A stretch of DNA of 20,123 nucleotides. Origin: a virus. How positions within the stretch are numbered: the first letter of the stretch is position 1; each line of letters opens with the position of its first letter. Positions 1 through 7,500 of the stretch are shown here, in pieces. The stretch covers positions 1-20,123 of IMG/VR virus record IMGVR_UViG_3300023179_000630; one strand, written 5' to 3'. The notes beneath the pieces were generated by a model. That model did not search any database, had not been told where the DNA came from, and worked only from the letters and a program-made list of their open reading frames with translations. A program made the translations under genes and the position numbers.

Positions 1-128
1 GGTATGGTATAATGCAAGTCTGGCGCGTAGATGCTAGCTGCTTCTTGCGAAAGGATTTTTATATCCTCCATTTTATCAGCAAAAGCCGAAGAGCAGAAGA
101 GAGCCAGCAATAAAATTGCTTTTTTCAT
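1..128 (-). CDS. secreted small protein, partial (signal peptide)
   Basis: The frame reads off the left edge of the window, so only the first 42 codons are visible. It begins MKKAILLLALFC and continues to SSAFAD. This is a typical Sec signal peptide: a basic N-terminus, a leucine-rich core and an A-F-A cleavage site just before Asp. The mature part seen (KMEDIKILSQEAASIYAPDL) is not recognised. The start is ATG at 128-126 with no strong ribosome binding site in front. The gene is divergent from the one at 187, so both are read from the short AT-rich gap 129-186. The product is probably exported to the periplasm. Its function is unknown. Confidence 0.6.
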   Translation of the reverse strand, partial: MKKAILLLALFCSSAFADKMEDIKILSQEAASIYAPDLHYTI

Positions 129-186
129 GGCATTTAATTTAGTTAATGGGTATAATACTTAGGTAATTTAAATTTTAAAGTCAACT

Positions 187-630
187 ATGAAAACTTGGAC
201 ATTAGATGTTAAATTGGGCGTTGATGGAGAGTATTATATTCATCTTAACGATGAAATACTAGAAGCTACTGGCCTTAAAATTGGTGACTCTATAAAATGG
301 GTAGATAATAGCGACGGCTCATGGAGTATGAAGAAAATGGATGATAGCCTCAAGTACTATGTTGTAGATATTCTTAGCACATTCCGTAATCGTTATGTCA
401 TCAAGGCTAAGTCTCTTGAAGATGCAATGGATGAAGTTGTGTTTAATGAGCACGACCCGGACTTTAAAGAGTTCTCTCAAAAGCATCTGGGAACTCAGAT
501 TTTTGACGGCCGGGAGATTTCATATTCCGATATTATACAACTTCAATATTCAGATAATGATTATCTAAGCTCGTGGACGGAATCAGAAGTAATCGAACGG
601 CTTACTAATACTATTGACTATAAGGATTGA
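187..630 (+). CDS. AbrB/SpoVT-like N-terminal domain protein
   Basis: This is a 147-residue protein. Residues 2-52 look like a swapped-hairpin AbrB/MazE-type domain: alternating beta strands, then EATGLKIGDSIKWVDNSDGS followed by a charged strand. That pattern is shared with small proteins of T4-like cyanophages. Residues 58-95 (YYVVDILSTFRNRYVIKAKS then LEDAMDEVV) form a second alpha/beta segment that resembles phage proteins with a conserved FRnrY core. In other families AbrB folds bind DNA or act as antitoxin-type regulators; which role applies here is not shown. A TATAAT at 151-156 lies 30 nt before the ATG and is a plausible -10 box. The gene runs into the next with a 1-nt gap. Assignment of the first domain is moderate. 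Confidence 0.75.
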   Translation: MKTWTLDVKLGVDGEYYIHLNDEILEATGLKIGDSIKWVDNSDGSWSMKKMDDSLKYYVVDILSTFRNRYVIKAKSLEDAMDEVVFNEHDPDFKEFSQKHLGTQIFDGREISYSDIIQLQYSDNDYLSSWTESEVIERLTNTIDYKD

Positions 631-631
631 T

Positions 632-817
632 ATGTTTCGTAGCCAGGCTCAGCTTAAACTAATGCGTGAGCAAAAAGAAAGTATCATGAGCGGTTTCTTT
701 TATAATCTTGTAGAGAACACACAATTTGCTCTTGAAGATATCAAAGATATGTTTCTAGAAGAGCATCCAGATGAACAAGATTTTCTTAATGAGCTAGTAT
801 CGGAGCTTGACAATTGA
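632..817 (+). CDS. small acidic protein, unknown function
   Basis: The protein has 61 residues. The ATG at 632 is chosen because it follows an AAGGA ribosome binding site at 622-626. The frame also extends upstream to a TTG at 614, which would overlap the previous gene. The product is probably helical, with an amphipathic N-terminal half (RSQAQLKLMREQKESIM) and a strongly acidic C-terminal half (EDIKDMFLEEHPDEQDF). No domain is recognised. It is sandwiched between the AbrB-like gene, ending at 630, and the next small ORF, whose TTG start overlaps its stop codon. That spacing suggests one co-translated transcript. Confidence 0.7.
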   Translation: MFRSQAQLKLMREQKESIMSGFFYNLVENTQFALEDIKDMFLEEHPDEQDFLNELVSELDN

Positions 818-984
818 TTATCAAGGTAAGCAATTCAGGGCGTAAGCCTAGTAAGAAGCAGAAAGAAAAGCAAAAGGCAGCCTGGGCCGAACATTGTAAA
901 AAATATGGACTAGACCAGGGCAAAGAGAATAAGAAAGATGTTCGATATAGAATTAACAAGTTTGGTGAATTCGAAAGAGTCTAA
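814..984 (+). CDS. small basic Lys-rich protein, unknown function
   Basis: This 56-codon frame starts at a TTG (814-816) whose last two bases are part of the upstream TGA stop, an overlap that is common in this window. The product is very basic in its first half (SGRKPSKKQKEKQKAAWAEH). It then has a tail with KKDVRYRINKFGEFERV. Short Lys-rich ORFs of this kind occur beside dCMP deaminase in T4-like phages, from memory of the group. Its last 47 nt overlap the dCMP deaminase frame at 938. Either the overlap is real or the deaminase starts a few codons later. There is no clear ribosome binding site, so expression would depend on coupling. Confidence 0.5.
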   Translation: MIIKVSNSGRKPSKKQKEKQKAAWAEHCKKYGLDQGKENKKDVRYRINKFGEFERV

Positions 985-1408
985 ATGGGATCTAAGGTTT
1001 TTAAACCTAGCTTCTCATATCAGCACATGGTCAAAAGATCCTAGCACGAAAGTTGGTTCAGTAATAGTTAATGAAAAAAATCATATATTATCTGTTGGGT
1101 ATAACGGTTTTCCTAGTGGTGTTGAAGATAATGATAGCCGCTACCTTGATAGAGATACTAAACTTAAATTCGTGTGTCATGCTGAAAGAAACGCCCTTGA
1201 CAATGCCCATTCCGATGTTTCAGACTGCACTCTCTACGCAACGTTGATGCCATGCAACGAATGTGCTAAATCTATTATACAGCGCGGAATTAAACGCGTT
1301 GTATGTTATGTACCGGAATCATTTGACGGTACTCGTTTTAATTGGGAAGTAACTACATCTATGTTAGAAGAAGCGGGAATTCAGTTAGATATACTGACTC
1401 CCGTATAA
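938..1408 (+). CDS. cd: dCMP/deoxycytidylate deaminase
   Basis: The 156-residue protein carries the zinc-dependent cytidine/dCMP deaminase signature: H81-A-E83 in CHAERNA and P105-C106-N-E-C109. The conserved SKDPSTKVGSVIV strand lies near residues 32-44 and the substrate-loop motif GYNGFP near 54-59. The enzyme converts dCMP to dUMP and so supplies dTMP synthesis during phage DNA replication, as T4 Cd does. T4 Cd is somewhat longer, about 190 residues. Family members usually begin close to SKWDLRF (residue 15), so the first 12 or so codons may be upstream extension. TTG at 959 and GTG at 962 are alternative starts. The stop TAA lies inside a late-promoter box at 1404-1411. Confidence 0.92.
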   Translation: MFDIELTSLVNSKESKWDLRFLNLASHISTWSKDPSTKVGSVIVNEKNHILSVGYNGFPSGVEDNDSRYLDRDTKLKFVCHAERNALDNAHSDVSDCTLYATLMPCNECAKSIIQRGIKRVVCYVPESFDGTRFNWEVTTSMLEEAGIQLDILTPV

Positions 1409-1411
1409 ATA
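1404..1411 (+). promoter_or_regulatory. T4-type late promoter box TATAAATA
   Basis: This is an exact match to the T4 late promoter consensus, which is recognised by the phage sigma factor gp55 with gp33 and the sliding clamp. It overlaps the TAA stop of the dCMP deaminase gene and precedes hsp20. By T4 geometry, transcription would start near 1416-1418, inside the hairpin at 1414-1441. That hairpin would then become the 5' end of a late hsp20 transcript. Confidence 0.6.
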
Positions 1412-1413
1412 AC

Positions 1414-1441
1414 ATTGCAGCGCCTTCGGGGCTGTAATTTT
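1414..1441 (+). terminator. UUCG-tetraloop hairpin with U-rich tail
   Basis: The arms ATTGCAGC-CC and GG-GCTGTAAT close a TTCG tetraloop at 1425-1428, with one bulged G at 1422 and one G-U pair. A TTT run follows. It has the shape of a rho-independent terminator for the upstream genes. It also lies right after the late box at 1404, so it could instead protect the 5' end of the late hsp20 mRNA. Confidence 0.6.
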
Positions 1442-1468
1442 AATCTTGCTTAATTTAAGGAGAAATAT

Positions 1469-1975
1469 ATGACTTCATTTCCAACTATGGTTCTGGGCAA
1501 CCAATTTAAGGATCTTGACAAGTTTTTTGTTGGATTCGACGACACGTTCAACCGTCTGGCAAAGTTCCATGACGATGTTGCTAAGAACATTCCAAACTAC
1601 CCTCCATACAATATCAAGAAAGTAGACGATAACAAGTACGTTATTGAGCTGGCCGTTGCTGGTTTCTCAAAGAACGAACTAGAACTAGAACTTGCTGATG
1701 GTGTTCTTTCAGTTAAGGGTTCAACTTCTATCGACTCGCTTGTTAATGATGGAGTAGACCAGACATACCTATACAAGGGTATCTCTGACCGCGCTTTCTC
1801 ACGCAAGTTTACTCTTGCCGATACAGTAGAAATCAAGAATGCCGAATACATTAACGGCCTTCTAAAGGTTTTCCTGGAGCGTATCATTCCTGAGCACAAG
1901 AAGCCAAAGAAGATTGAAATCTCTGATTCCTCATCAGATAAGCAACTTCTAGTTGAAGATGCTGATAAATCATGA
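1469..1975 (+). CDS. Hsp20 / alpha-crystallin small heat shock protein (IbpA-like)
   Basis: The 168-residue protein has a full alpha-crystallin domain at about residues 48-150. It begins PYNIKKVDDNKYVIELAVAG and includes YLYKGISDRAFSRKF and the NGLLKVFLER strand, followed by PEHKKPKKIEI. This is the IbpA-type arrangement. Residues 1-47 are the variable N-terminal arm, and a Ser/Asp-rich tail follows. Small heat shock proteins hold unfolded proteins for refolding by DnaK/ClpB. T4-like cyanophages commonly encode one, probably for capsid or tail assembly or for host stress. A good ribosome binding site (AAGGAG, 1457-1462) precedes the ATG. Late transcription from the box at 1404 is likely. Codon use is rich in C-ending codons, which suggests high expression. 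Confidence 0.93.
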   Translation: MTSFPTMVLGNQFKDLDKFFVGFDDTFNRLAKFHDDVAKNIPNYPPYNIKKVDDNKYVIELAVAGFSKNELELELADGVLSVKGSTSIDSLVNDGVDQTYLYKGISDRAFSRKFTLADTVEIKNAEYINGLLKVFLERIIPEHKKPKKIEISDSSSDKQLLVEDADKS

Positions 1976-2049
1976 ACTGGTGGCCAGTTACAGATGAAGA
2001 GTGGGAATATTTAAACAGAAGTAAAAATTATTCTCTATCCTTTATCTAA
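1972..2049 (+). CDS. 25-residue ORF, unknown function
   Basis: The ATG at 1972 overlaps the Hsp20 stop codon (ATGA). The frame reads MNWWPVTDEEWEYLNRSKNY and five more residues to a TAA, just before the terminator hairpin at 2055. It contains three Trp in 25 residues. The coupling and position before a terminator favour translation. There is no independent ribosome binding site and no recognised family, so it may be incidental. Confidence 0.4.
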   Translation: MNWWPVTDEEWEYLNRSKNYSLSFI

Positions 2050-2054
2050 AAACC

Positions 2055-2083
2055 AAGAAAGGGGGAAAGCCCCCTTTCTTTTA
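2055..2083 (+). terminator. strong rho-independent terminator
   Basis: The arms AAGAAAGGGGG (2055-2065) and CCCCCTTTCTT (2070-2080) form a perfect 11-bp stem with the 4-nt loop AAAG, followed by TTATT. It ends the hsp20 transcript before the next promoter at 2098. Confidence 0.88.
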
Positions 2084-2097
2084 TTAATGAAAAAGGC

Positions 2098-2103
2098 TAT
2101 AAT
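2098..2103 (+). promoter_or_regulatory. -10 box of a probably leaderless transcript
   Basis: A perfect TATAAT ends 6 nt before the ATG at 2110. A start site 7 nt downstream of the box would fall on the A of the ATG. No convincing -35 hexamer is seen at 2075-2080, which is inside the terminator arm. No ribosome binding site precedes the ATG. Confidence 0.5.
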
Positions 2104-2109
2104 AGACTT

Positions 2110-2397
2110 ATGAATGACTTTATTACAGACATATGGAGTTGGATAAAGAATGATTATAAGTCTAATAATCTTAGGTTTATTGTTGAGCTTATCGCTTGGG
2201 CTATTAGTATTGGCTGTTCAATTACAATGGCGCTTACCGTGCCTAATCCTCCCCTGGCCATACTTTATCCTATTTGGATTACTGGTTGCTGCCTTTACGC
2301 ATGGGCTGCATATACTCGCAAATCTTTTGGCATGATTCTTAATTACATGCTTCTAGTTACTATCGACAGTATTGGTCTAATCAGACTTTATCTATGA
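2110..2397 (+). CDS. small integral membrane protein (three hydrophobic segments)
   Basis: The 95-residue protein has a charged N-terminus (DIWSWIKNDYKSNNLRF) followed by about three hydrophobic segments near residues 23-42, 47-66 and 73-93. It has a VPNPPLAILYPIW stretch with several prolines. Similar short membrane proteins with a conserved FIVELIAWAISIG start are carried by T4-like cyanophages, to my recollection without a known function. It is coupled to the next gene by a 4-nt ATGA overlap, so the two products probably work together. The start has no ribosome binding site and sits at the predicted transcription start. Another frame at 2150 (61 codons) is a shadow. Confidence 0.75.
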   Translation: MNDFITDIWSWIKNDYKSNNLRFIVELIAWAISIGCSITMALTVPNPPLAILYPIWITGCCLYAWAAYTRKSFGMILNYMLLVTIDSIGLIRLYL

Positions 2398-2618
2398 TTA
2401 ATATTAAGCCGCTTAAGGTGGTTGAATGGGCTGCTGTTGTATGTGTAGTTACCGCAGCTGCTCTTACATCATTCGACATTACTCCAATCAATAAGATTCT
2501 ATTCTTTTTAGGTAACACACTATGGATGGTTGTTGCCTACTATTGGAGGCAATGGAGTTTATTTGTTGTTAATGCTATAATGAACGTATTCTATCTCTAC
2601 GGTATTATTACCGGGTAG
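2394..2618 (+). CDS. small integral membrane protein, partner of the preceding gene
   Basis: The 74-residue protein has about three hydrophobic helices: residues 10-25, 33-48 (NKILFFLGNTLWMVVAYYW) and 55-72 (LFVVNAIMNVFYLYGI). The layout and the Asn in the last helix recall half-size PQ-loop/SemiSWEET or PnuC-like units, but the similarity is too weak for a transporter claim. It overlaps the upstream membrane protein by 4 nt, so they are translated together and may form a heteromeric membrane complex. The function is unknown. Confidence 0.72.
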   Translation: MINIKPLKVVEWAAVVCVVTAAALTSFDITPINKILFFLGNTLWMVVAYYWRQWSLFVVNAIMNVFYLYGIITG

Positions 2619-2642
2619 AATTAATTTTTTAAAGGAAAACAT

Positions 2643-2957
2643 ATGTCACATGTTAAAGTTTATCGGATGATGAATGGTGAAGAATTCATCGGTGAGTTTG
2701 TAGAGTTTTTTGAGTCGCGTTTCAAGCTTCGTAATGTAGGTGTAATTCAGCTAGTTCCTAATGCTAAGGGTACAGTCTCGGTGGCATTGGTACCATTCGC
2801 ACCCTATGGAAATAACACTGAATTTGAATTCGAACGCGGTCACGTTACTACATCTTTTGATCCTAATACAGATCTTCTTAATAGCTATAACAAGATCTTT
2901 GGTTCTGGTATTGAAATTGTTCCTGCAGGTGGTATTGACCTTTCATCGGGTAGCTAA
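2643..2957 (+). CDS. Sm-like (LSm) protein of cyanophage type
   Basis: The 104-residue protein begins VKVYRMMNGEEFIGEFVEFF. A bent-strand beta barrel pattern follows, with VALVPFAPYG near residue 50 and a DLLNSYNKIFGSGIEIV helix-strand near 77-93. This matches the family of Sm-like proteins described from a marine/cyanophage source, for which a crystal structure exists. Sm folds usually bind RNA as rings, but an RNA role in phage infection has not been shown for this family as far as I know. A strong ribosome binding site (AAAGGA, 2631-2636) precedes the ATG. It sits directly upstream of the DNA polymerase with a 34-nt gap containing TATAAT at 2959-2964. Confidence 0.75.
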   Translation: MSHVKVYRMMNGEEFIGEFVEFFESRFKLRNVGVIQLVPNAKGTVSVALVPFAPYGNNTEFEFERGHVTTSFDPNTDLLNSYNKIFGSGIEIVPAGGIDLSSGS

Positions 2958-2991
2958 TATAATATACAATTCGGCCTTGAAAGTGAATTAG

Positions 2992-5529
2992 ATGAGATTT
3001 TATACGAATGTACATCTCTATAAGAATGAATTTCTAATCCGAGGCTACGAGGGCGACGAGAAAGTACAATATACTGTACCTTGTCGCCCTTACCTATTTG
3101 TAACCGATCGCGTTAGTCTTGAAGAGTATAAAACTCTCTATGGTAAGACAGTTTACCGTAAAGAGTTTGATAGTACTTACGATGCACGGGCCTATATCAG
3201 CGGCATGAGTGACATTTCCGGTAAAGAAACTTACGGGATGACTAACTGGGTGTATCCGTTTATCAACGATCACTATCAGGGAGAAATTGCATATGACCCG
3301 AAGAAAGTCTCAGTTGTCACAATCGATATCGAAATCAAGGCGGAGGGCGGCTTTCCAGACATCTCAGTTGCAGATAGACAAGTCACCGCTATTACCCTCA
3401 CAAAAAACGGCAAATCAATCGTCTTCGGATACTACGATTATAAACCCTCATCAGAAAACATAACCTACGTTAAGTGTAGAGATGAGAATGATCTGCTTAA
3501 TAAGTTTATCTTAGCATGGCGTTCGAAGCAGTTCTTGCCTGACATTATCACCGGCTGGAACGTTGAGTTCTTCGATATGCCCTATATGATTAATCGTATT
3601 ACGCGTATCCTTGGCCCTGAGTCTGCTAAGCGACTATCACCGTGGGGAATTCTCTCCGAACGGCAGATAGAAATCGCTGGTCGTGAATATACTATTCCTA
3701 TCATCGTAGGTATTAGTATTCTTGATTACATGCAGCTGTATAAGAAGTTTTCATTCTCACAGCAAGAAAGCTATAAACTAGATCATATTGCGTTTACTGA
3801 ACTAGGCGAACGCAAGCTAGACTATAACGCGCTTGGTTTTGAAACCCTCGATGAGTTCTATGAAAAAGACTTTCAGAACTATATCGAGTATAATATTCGA
3901 GACGTTGCGCTAGTCGATCGACTAGAAGATAAACTTAAGTTTATTGAGCAAGTACTGGCAATTGCCTATGACGCCAAGGTAAACTATCTAGACACGTTTA
4001 CGTCTGTGCGCATGTGGGATATCATTATCCATAATTATCTAATGGAACAGAATATTGTTGTTCCGATGTTTGATGTTGCACAACGTAAAGAAAAAGATCG
4101 ACAGATCGTAGGTGCTTATGTAAAAGATCCTCAGCTAGGTATGCACAACTGGGTTGTGTCGTTCGACTTGAATAGTCTGTACCCGCACCTTATCATGCAA
4201 TACAATATTAGTCCTGAGACATATAAAGGAACGTTTGGAAGTCTCTCGGACGATAGTGGCGTAGATAGAATCCTTAATGGTGCGTTAAACGACCTAAGCA
4301 TAAGGAATGAGATTACCTCTCAGAACTATACAGTAGCTGCGTCTGGTTGCTACTTTGATCGCGATCGTCAAGGTTTCCTGCCTAAGCTGATGGAGCAGAT
4401 GTATAATGACCGGGTTAAGTATAAGAGCCAGATGATTGCTGCTAAAAAGCAGTATGAGAAGGAAAAGACTTACGAGTATGAAAAGGAAATTGCACGCTGT
4501 CATAACATGCAGCTTGCTAAGAAGATTCAGCTAAACTCAGCTTATGGCGCTCTTGCGAATATGTTCTTCCGCTGGTTTGATCCTAAGTATGCCGAATCTA
4601 TTACAAAGTCGGGTCAGCTTTCTATCCGCTGGATGGAAAAGAAGATGAACGAGTATCTCAACAAGACTCTTAAGACTGATAATATTGACTATGTTCTTGC
4701 AGTTGATACCGATTCAATGTATATTACACTGGATGAGTTAGTCAAGCAGACAGCAGCAGAACTTCCGACCGAGAAGTTAGTTAAGTATCTAGATAAGTTC
4801 TGTGATAGAGTACTTGAGCCGTATATTGATAAGTGCTATGAAGAGCTGTCAATCTATGTGAATGCTTATGAGCAGAAGATGAAGATGAAGCGAGAAGTTA
4901 TTGCTGATAAAGGCATCTTTACTGCTAAGAAGCGATATATTCTTAACGTGCATAACTCTGAAGGCGTTCAGTATGCCGAGCCCAAGCTTAAGATGATGGG
5001 CATCGAGGCTGTTCGTTCATCCACTCCTGCACCAGTTCGTAAGATGATTAAAGAGAGTATGACTATTATCATGACCAAGACTGAAGATGATATGATTTCA
5101 TACATTGAGAAGAGTAGAGATGAGTTTAAGAGGCTACCGTTCGAACAAATTGCATTCCCGCGCGGTGTTACTGAACTCGATAAGTGGTCTGATAGTAGTG
5201 GCGGTAAGGTGTTCAAGTTAGGTACACCTATTCACGTTAAGGGTGCTCTGCTATACAATCACGCAATCAAGCAGCGTAAGCTCGATAAGAAATATGATAC
5301 TGTAAAGAAGGGAGAGAAGATTAAGTTCTGCTATCTTAAGACTCCTAACTACCTTGGCGAGCATGTTATATCGACGCCCGGAAAGCTTCCTAAAGAGCTA
5401 GATCTAGAACATATGATCGACTATGATGTGCAGTTTCAGAAGGCGTTTATTGAGCCTATCAAAGGTATTCTGGATACTATAGGATGGGAAACTGAGAAGA
5501 GAAATACGTTGGAAGAGTTCTTTATATAA
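2992..5529 (+). CDS. 43: family B DNA polymerase (T4 gp43-like)
   Basis: This 845-residue replicative polymerase has its 3'-5' exonuclease in the N-terminal half. Exo I is D112-I-E114, the same numbers as in T4 gp43. Exo II is ITGWNVEFFDMP and Exo III is YNIRDVALVD. Polymerase motif A is FDLNSLYPHLI with catalytic Asp near residue 392. Motif B is KIQLNSAYG near 511-518 and motif C is DTDS at 572-575. The KKRY motif follows. All key residues are intact. It is slightly shorter than T4 gp43 (898 residues). It would act with a clamp, clamp loader, the helicase at 9837 and a primase to copy the phage genome. The stop codon is inside the late box at 5525-5532. Confidence 0.97.
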   Translation: MRFYTNVHLYKNEFLIRGYEGDEKVQYTVPCRPYLFVTDRVSLEEYKTLYGKTVYRKEFDSTYDARAYISGMSDISGKETYGMTNWVYPFINDHYQGEIAYDPKKVSVVTIDIEIKAEGGFPDISVADRQVTAITLTKNGKSIVFGYYDYKPSSENITYVKCRDENDLLNKFILAWRSKQFLPDIITGWNVEFFDMPYMINRITRILGPESAKRLSPWGILSERQIEIAGREYTIPIIVGISILDYMQLYKKFSFSQQESYKLDHIAFTELGERKLDYNALGFETLDEFYEKDFQNYIEYNIRDVALVDRLEDKLKFIEQVLAIAYDAKVNYLDTFTSVRMWDIIIHNYLMEQNIVVPMFDVAQRKEKDRQIVGAYVKDPQLGMHNWVVSFDLNSLYPHLIMQYNISPETYKGTFGSLSDDSGVDRILNGALNDLSIRNEITSQNYTVAASGCYFDRDRQGFLPKLMEQMYNDRVKYKSQMIAAKKQYEKEKTYEYEKEIARCHNMQLAKKIQLNSAYGALANMFFRWFDPKYAESITKSGQLSIRWMEKKMNEYLNKTLKTDNIDYVLAVDTDSMYITLDELVKQTAAELPTEKLVKYLDKFCDRVLEPYIDKCYEELSIYVNAYEQKMKMKREVIADKGIFTAKKRYILNVHNSEGVQYAEPKLKMMGIEAVRSSTPAPVRKMIKESMTIIMTKTEDDMISYIEKSRDEFKRLPFEQIAFPRGVTELDKWSDSSGGKVFKLGTPIHVKGALLYNHAIKQRKLDKKYDTVKKGEKIKFCYLKTPNYLGEHVISTPGKLPKELDLEHMIDYDVQFQKAFIEPIKGILDTIGWETEKRNTLEEFFI

Positions 5530-5532
5530 ATA
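5525..5532 (+). promoter_or_regulatory. T4-type late promoter box TATAAATA
   Basis: An exact late consensus overlaps the polymerase stop codon (TAA at 5527-5529) and lies 30 nt before the ATG of the nucleotidyltransferase gene at 5563. The context is AT-rich on both sides. It suggests that the gene at 5563 is expressed late, unlike the polymerase. Confidence 0.65.
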
Positions 5533-5562
5533 TATTATAAAGTTTATTCATAGCGAGTAATT

Positions 5563-7491
5563 ATGTTTTCCTTTTCTTTCTACTTAAATGAAAAATATCA
5601 GGCATTAGGAACTCCAGATCCTAAGCATTATACTCACCTGGCTGATTATGCATTTAGAGGATCATCTGCCACCGGCGCTGCTGCTAATATTTACAAGCAC
5701 ATGCAGCACCGAGAAAATAGCAAATCCTCTATGGAACCACAAAAGAAAACAGACGGTAAGGTATCAGTAGTTACCGTAAGAAATTCTAAGGATTCTCCAT
5801 TCCATAATCCTCATCATCCTGAAAATGCTGTGGGTGTTGCGTATAAAGGTAGAATGGATGCTAAGACAGTCAAACCTGAAGACAAAGTATCTTACTCGCA
5901 CGAAGACATAAAGAAGCATTATGGTGCAGAGCATCATTTGACTCCTATGCTTTCATCACTTCTAGACCATGCCCATAAGATTCATGGTGCAGCTCCTATC
6001 ATTCAGCATGACATTCATACAACAGAGCCTAAGAAAGACATTCATTTTGCTAATGGTAAAGCTACCTGGCAACCTAATGTAGTTCGTAACTCTACTTCGA
6101 ATCCAGAAGAAATAAAGAAGCTTCATAGAGCTAAAATTGTTATCGCGTCGCACACCGCTATGGATAAGAATTTTAATAATCCTCATGGTCTAAAGCCTGG
6201 TAAGGATATTAAGCATCATCCAGATGTTTATAATGTAGAACTAAATGCTCCTAAGGTTAGTAGTAAGAAACTCGATACCCACAATAAGGCTATTGGTGCG
6301 CATTTAAAAAATAAAGAGACCCGTTCCCATTTAGATACTGTTGCTAATGCATCATACAAACATCATCTAGAGCCGTTCGTCAATAGTAAGATTCGTTCAG
6401 GCGAGTATGGCGGCGAAGGTCAGAAACAATTAACGCATGGTGACTTTAAAAAGTTTGTTTCAGATGCACACGATAAAGAAATTGCTAAGGTTAAGACTGA
6501 TAAAGCTAAGCAGGCTAAGACTGAAGCAAAGCATGCAGCTTTAAAAGAAATAGATTCTCATAAGAGCGCTATTAATAAGACGTTTGAAGTGCATCATGCT
6601 ATGACTAATGCGGTCAGAGATTATGTTCACGAGACGCATAAGGCTGATGAAAGCTCTCCTATCAAGCATGAGATTCCAGATGAGCATGGTAAGTTTAAGC
6701 CTGCTCCTCCAGAAGGATATGTTCCTCGCGGCAAGCATCCTGCTACTTCTACAACCAAGCTTAATCCTCGTTCAGAGTTTAATAGAGCTAACTTTGCTAA
6801 GAACGCAGAGCTAAGTAAGAAGAAGCCAAGCGTCACAGAAGATACAGAACATAAAGCAGTAGTTATTCCTGCCGCACGTATGCAACCTTTCCATCGTGGC
6901 CATGAAGCGCTTATTAAAGATGCCTTAAAGAAAAATCACGGCCCAGTTCATTTGTATATTACGAAGAACAAGCCTAATGATGCTGATAATCCTCTTTCAG
7001 CTGAGCATCGTTCTAATCTAATTAAGCATGCATTTCATAAAGATATTGAAGCAGGAAAACTTCATGTTCATGAAGGCGGAAGCATGTTCCAAAACATGAC
7101 ACACTTCCATAAAAACAACCCTCATATTACTAATGCGCATGTTGTATTAGGAAAGGGCCGAGAAGAATCTGCTAAGCAAGTTGCTGCTTACAACGGCAAA
7201 ACAGATAAGGCGGGAAACGTTCCTTATCACTTTAAGCATCTATCTACCAGCATTAGATCTGAAGCTGGTGGCGAGCATGATACTGTAAGAGCTACTGAGC
7301 TTAGAAATATGGCTCATAGCAATGCTTCACACGAAGAGAAGCTTAAGTATTTTAAAGATAGAATGCATCCAGACATTCCTCATAATCTGGTAAAGAAAAC
7401 ATTAAGCGATGTTGAAGCAGTCAAGCCAAAAGCTAAGAAACTAAAAGAAGGCTTCCAATCCTTCCGTGACTTTATTATTAATCTTCTATAA
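5563..7491 (+). CDS. two-domain protein: DUF6267-like (KxDG) plus HxGH nucleotidyltransferase
   Basis: This large, His- and Lys-rich protein has 642 residues. The N-terminal 220 residues resemble DUF6267 of T4-like cyanophages. K62-T-D-G65 corresponds to the KWDG position of that family, which matches motif I (KxDG) of covalent nucleotidyltransferases/ligases. IIQHDIHTTEPKKDIHFANG follows. A Lys/Ala/His-rich linker covers about 240-420. The C-terminal domain (430-600) is a cytidylyltransferase-like HIGH-superfamily fold. It has RMQPFHRGHEALI with H444 and H447, YITKNKP, VVLGKGR, LSTSIRSE and ATELR near 576-580. Such domains transfer a nucleotide from ATP or CTP to small substrates; the substrate here is unknown. 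The late promoter suggests a role in the virion or in late metabolism. Confidence is high for the C-terminal domain and moderate for the N-terminal one. Confidence 0.82.
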   Translation: MFSFSFYLNEKYQALGTPDPKHYTHLADYAFRGSSATGAAANIYKHMQHRENSKSSMEPQKKTDGKVSVVTVRNSKDSPFHNPHHPENAVGVAYKGRMDAKTVKPEDKVSYSHEDIKKHYGAEHHLTPMLSSLLDHAHKIHGAAPIIQHDIHTTEPKKDIHFANGKATWQPNVVRNSTSNPEEIKKLHRAKIVIASHTAMDKNFNNPHGLKPGKDIKHHPDVYNVELNAPKVSSKKLDTHNKAIGAHLKNKETRSHLDTVANASYKHHLEPFVNSKIRSGEYGGEGQKQLTHGDFKKFVSDAHDKEIAKVKTDKAKQAKTEAKHAALKEIDSHKSAINKTFEVHHAMTNAVRDYVHETHKADESSPIKHEIPDEHGKFKPAPPEGYVPRGKHPATSTTKLNPRSEFNRANFAKNAELSKKKPSVTEDTEHKAVVIPAARMQPFHRGHEALIKDALKKNHGPVHLYITKNKPNDADNPLSAEHRSNLIKHAFHKDIEAGKLHVHEGGSMFQNMTHFHKNNPHITNAHVVLGKGREESAKQVAAYNGKTDKAGNVPYHFKHLSTSIRSEAGGEHDTVRATELRNMAHSNASHEEKLKYFKDRMHPDIPHNLVKKTLSDVEAVKPKAKKLKEGFQSFRDFIINLL

Positions 7492-7500
7492 AATAGAAAC

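Noticed and set aside
1597-1899. 100-codon minus-strand frame opposite hsp20
   Set aside because: It is a low-complexity Ser-rich shadow of the alpha-crystallin coding strand.
2761-2991. 76-codon plus-strand frame overlapping the Sm-like gene
   Set aside because: It is out of frame with a well supported gene, is hydrophobic by chance of the codon shift, and has no ribosome binding site.
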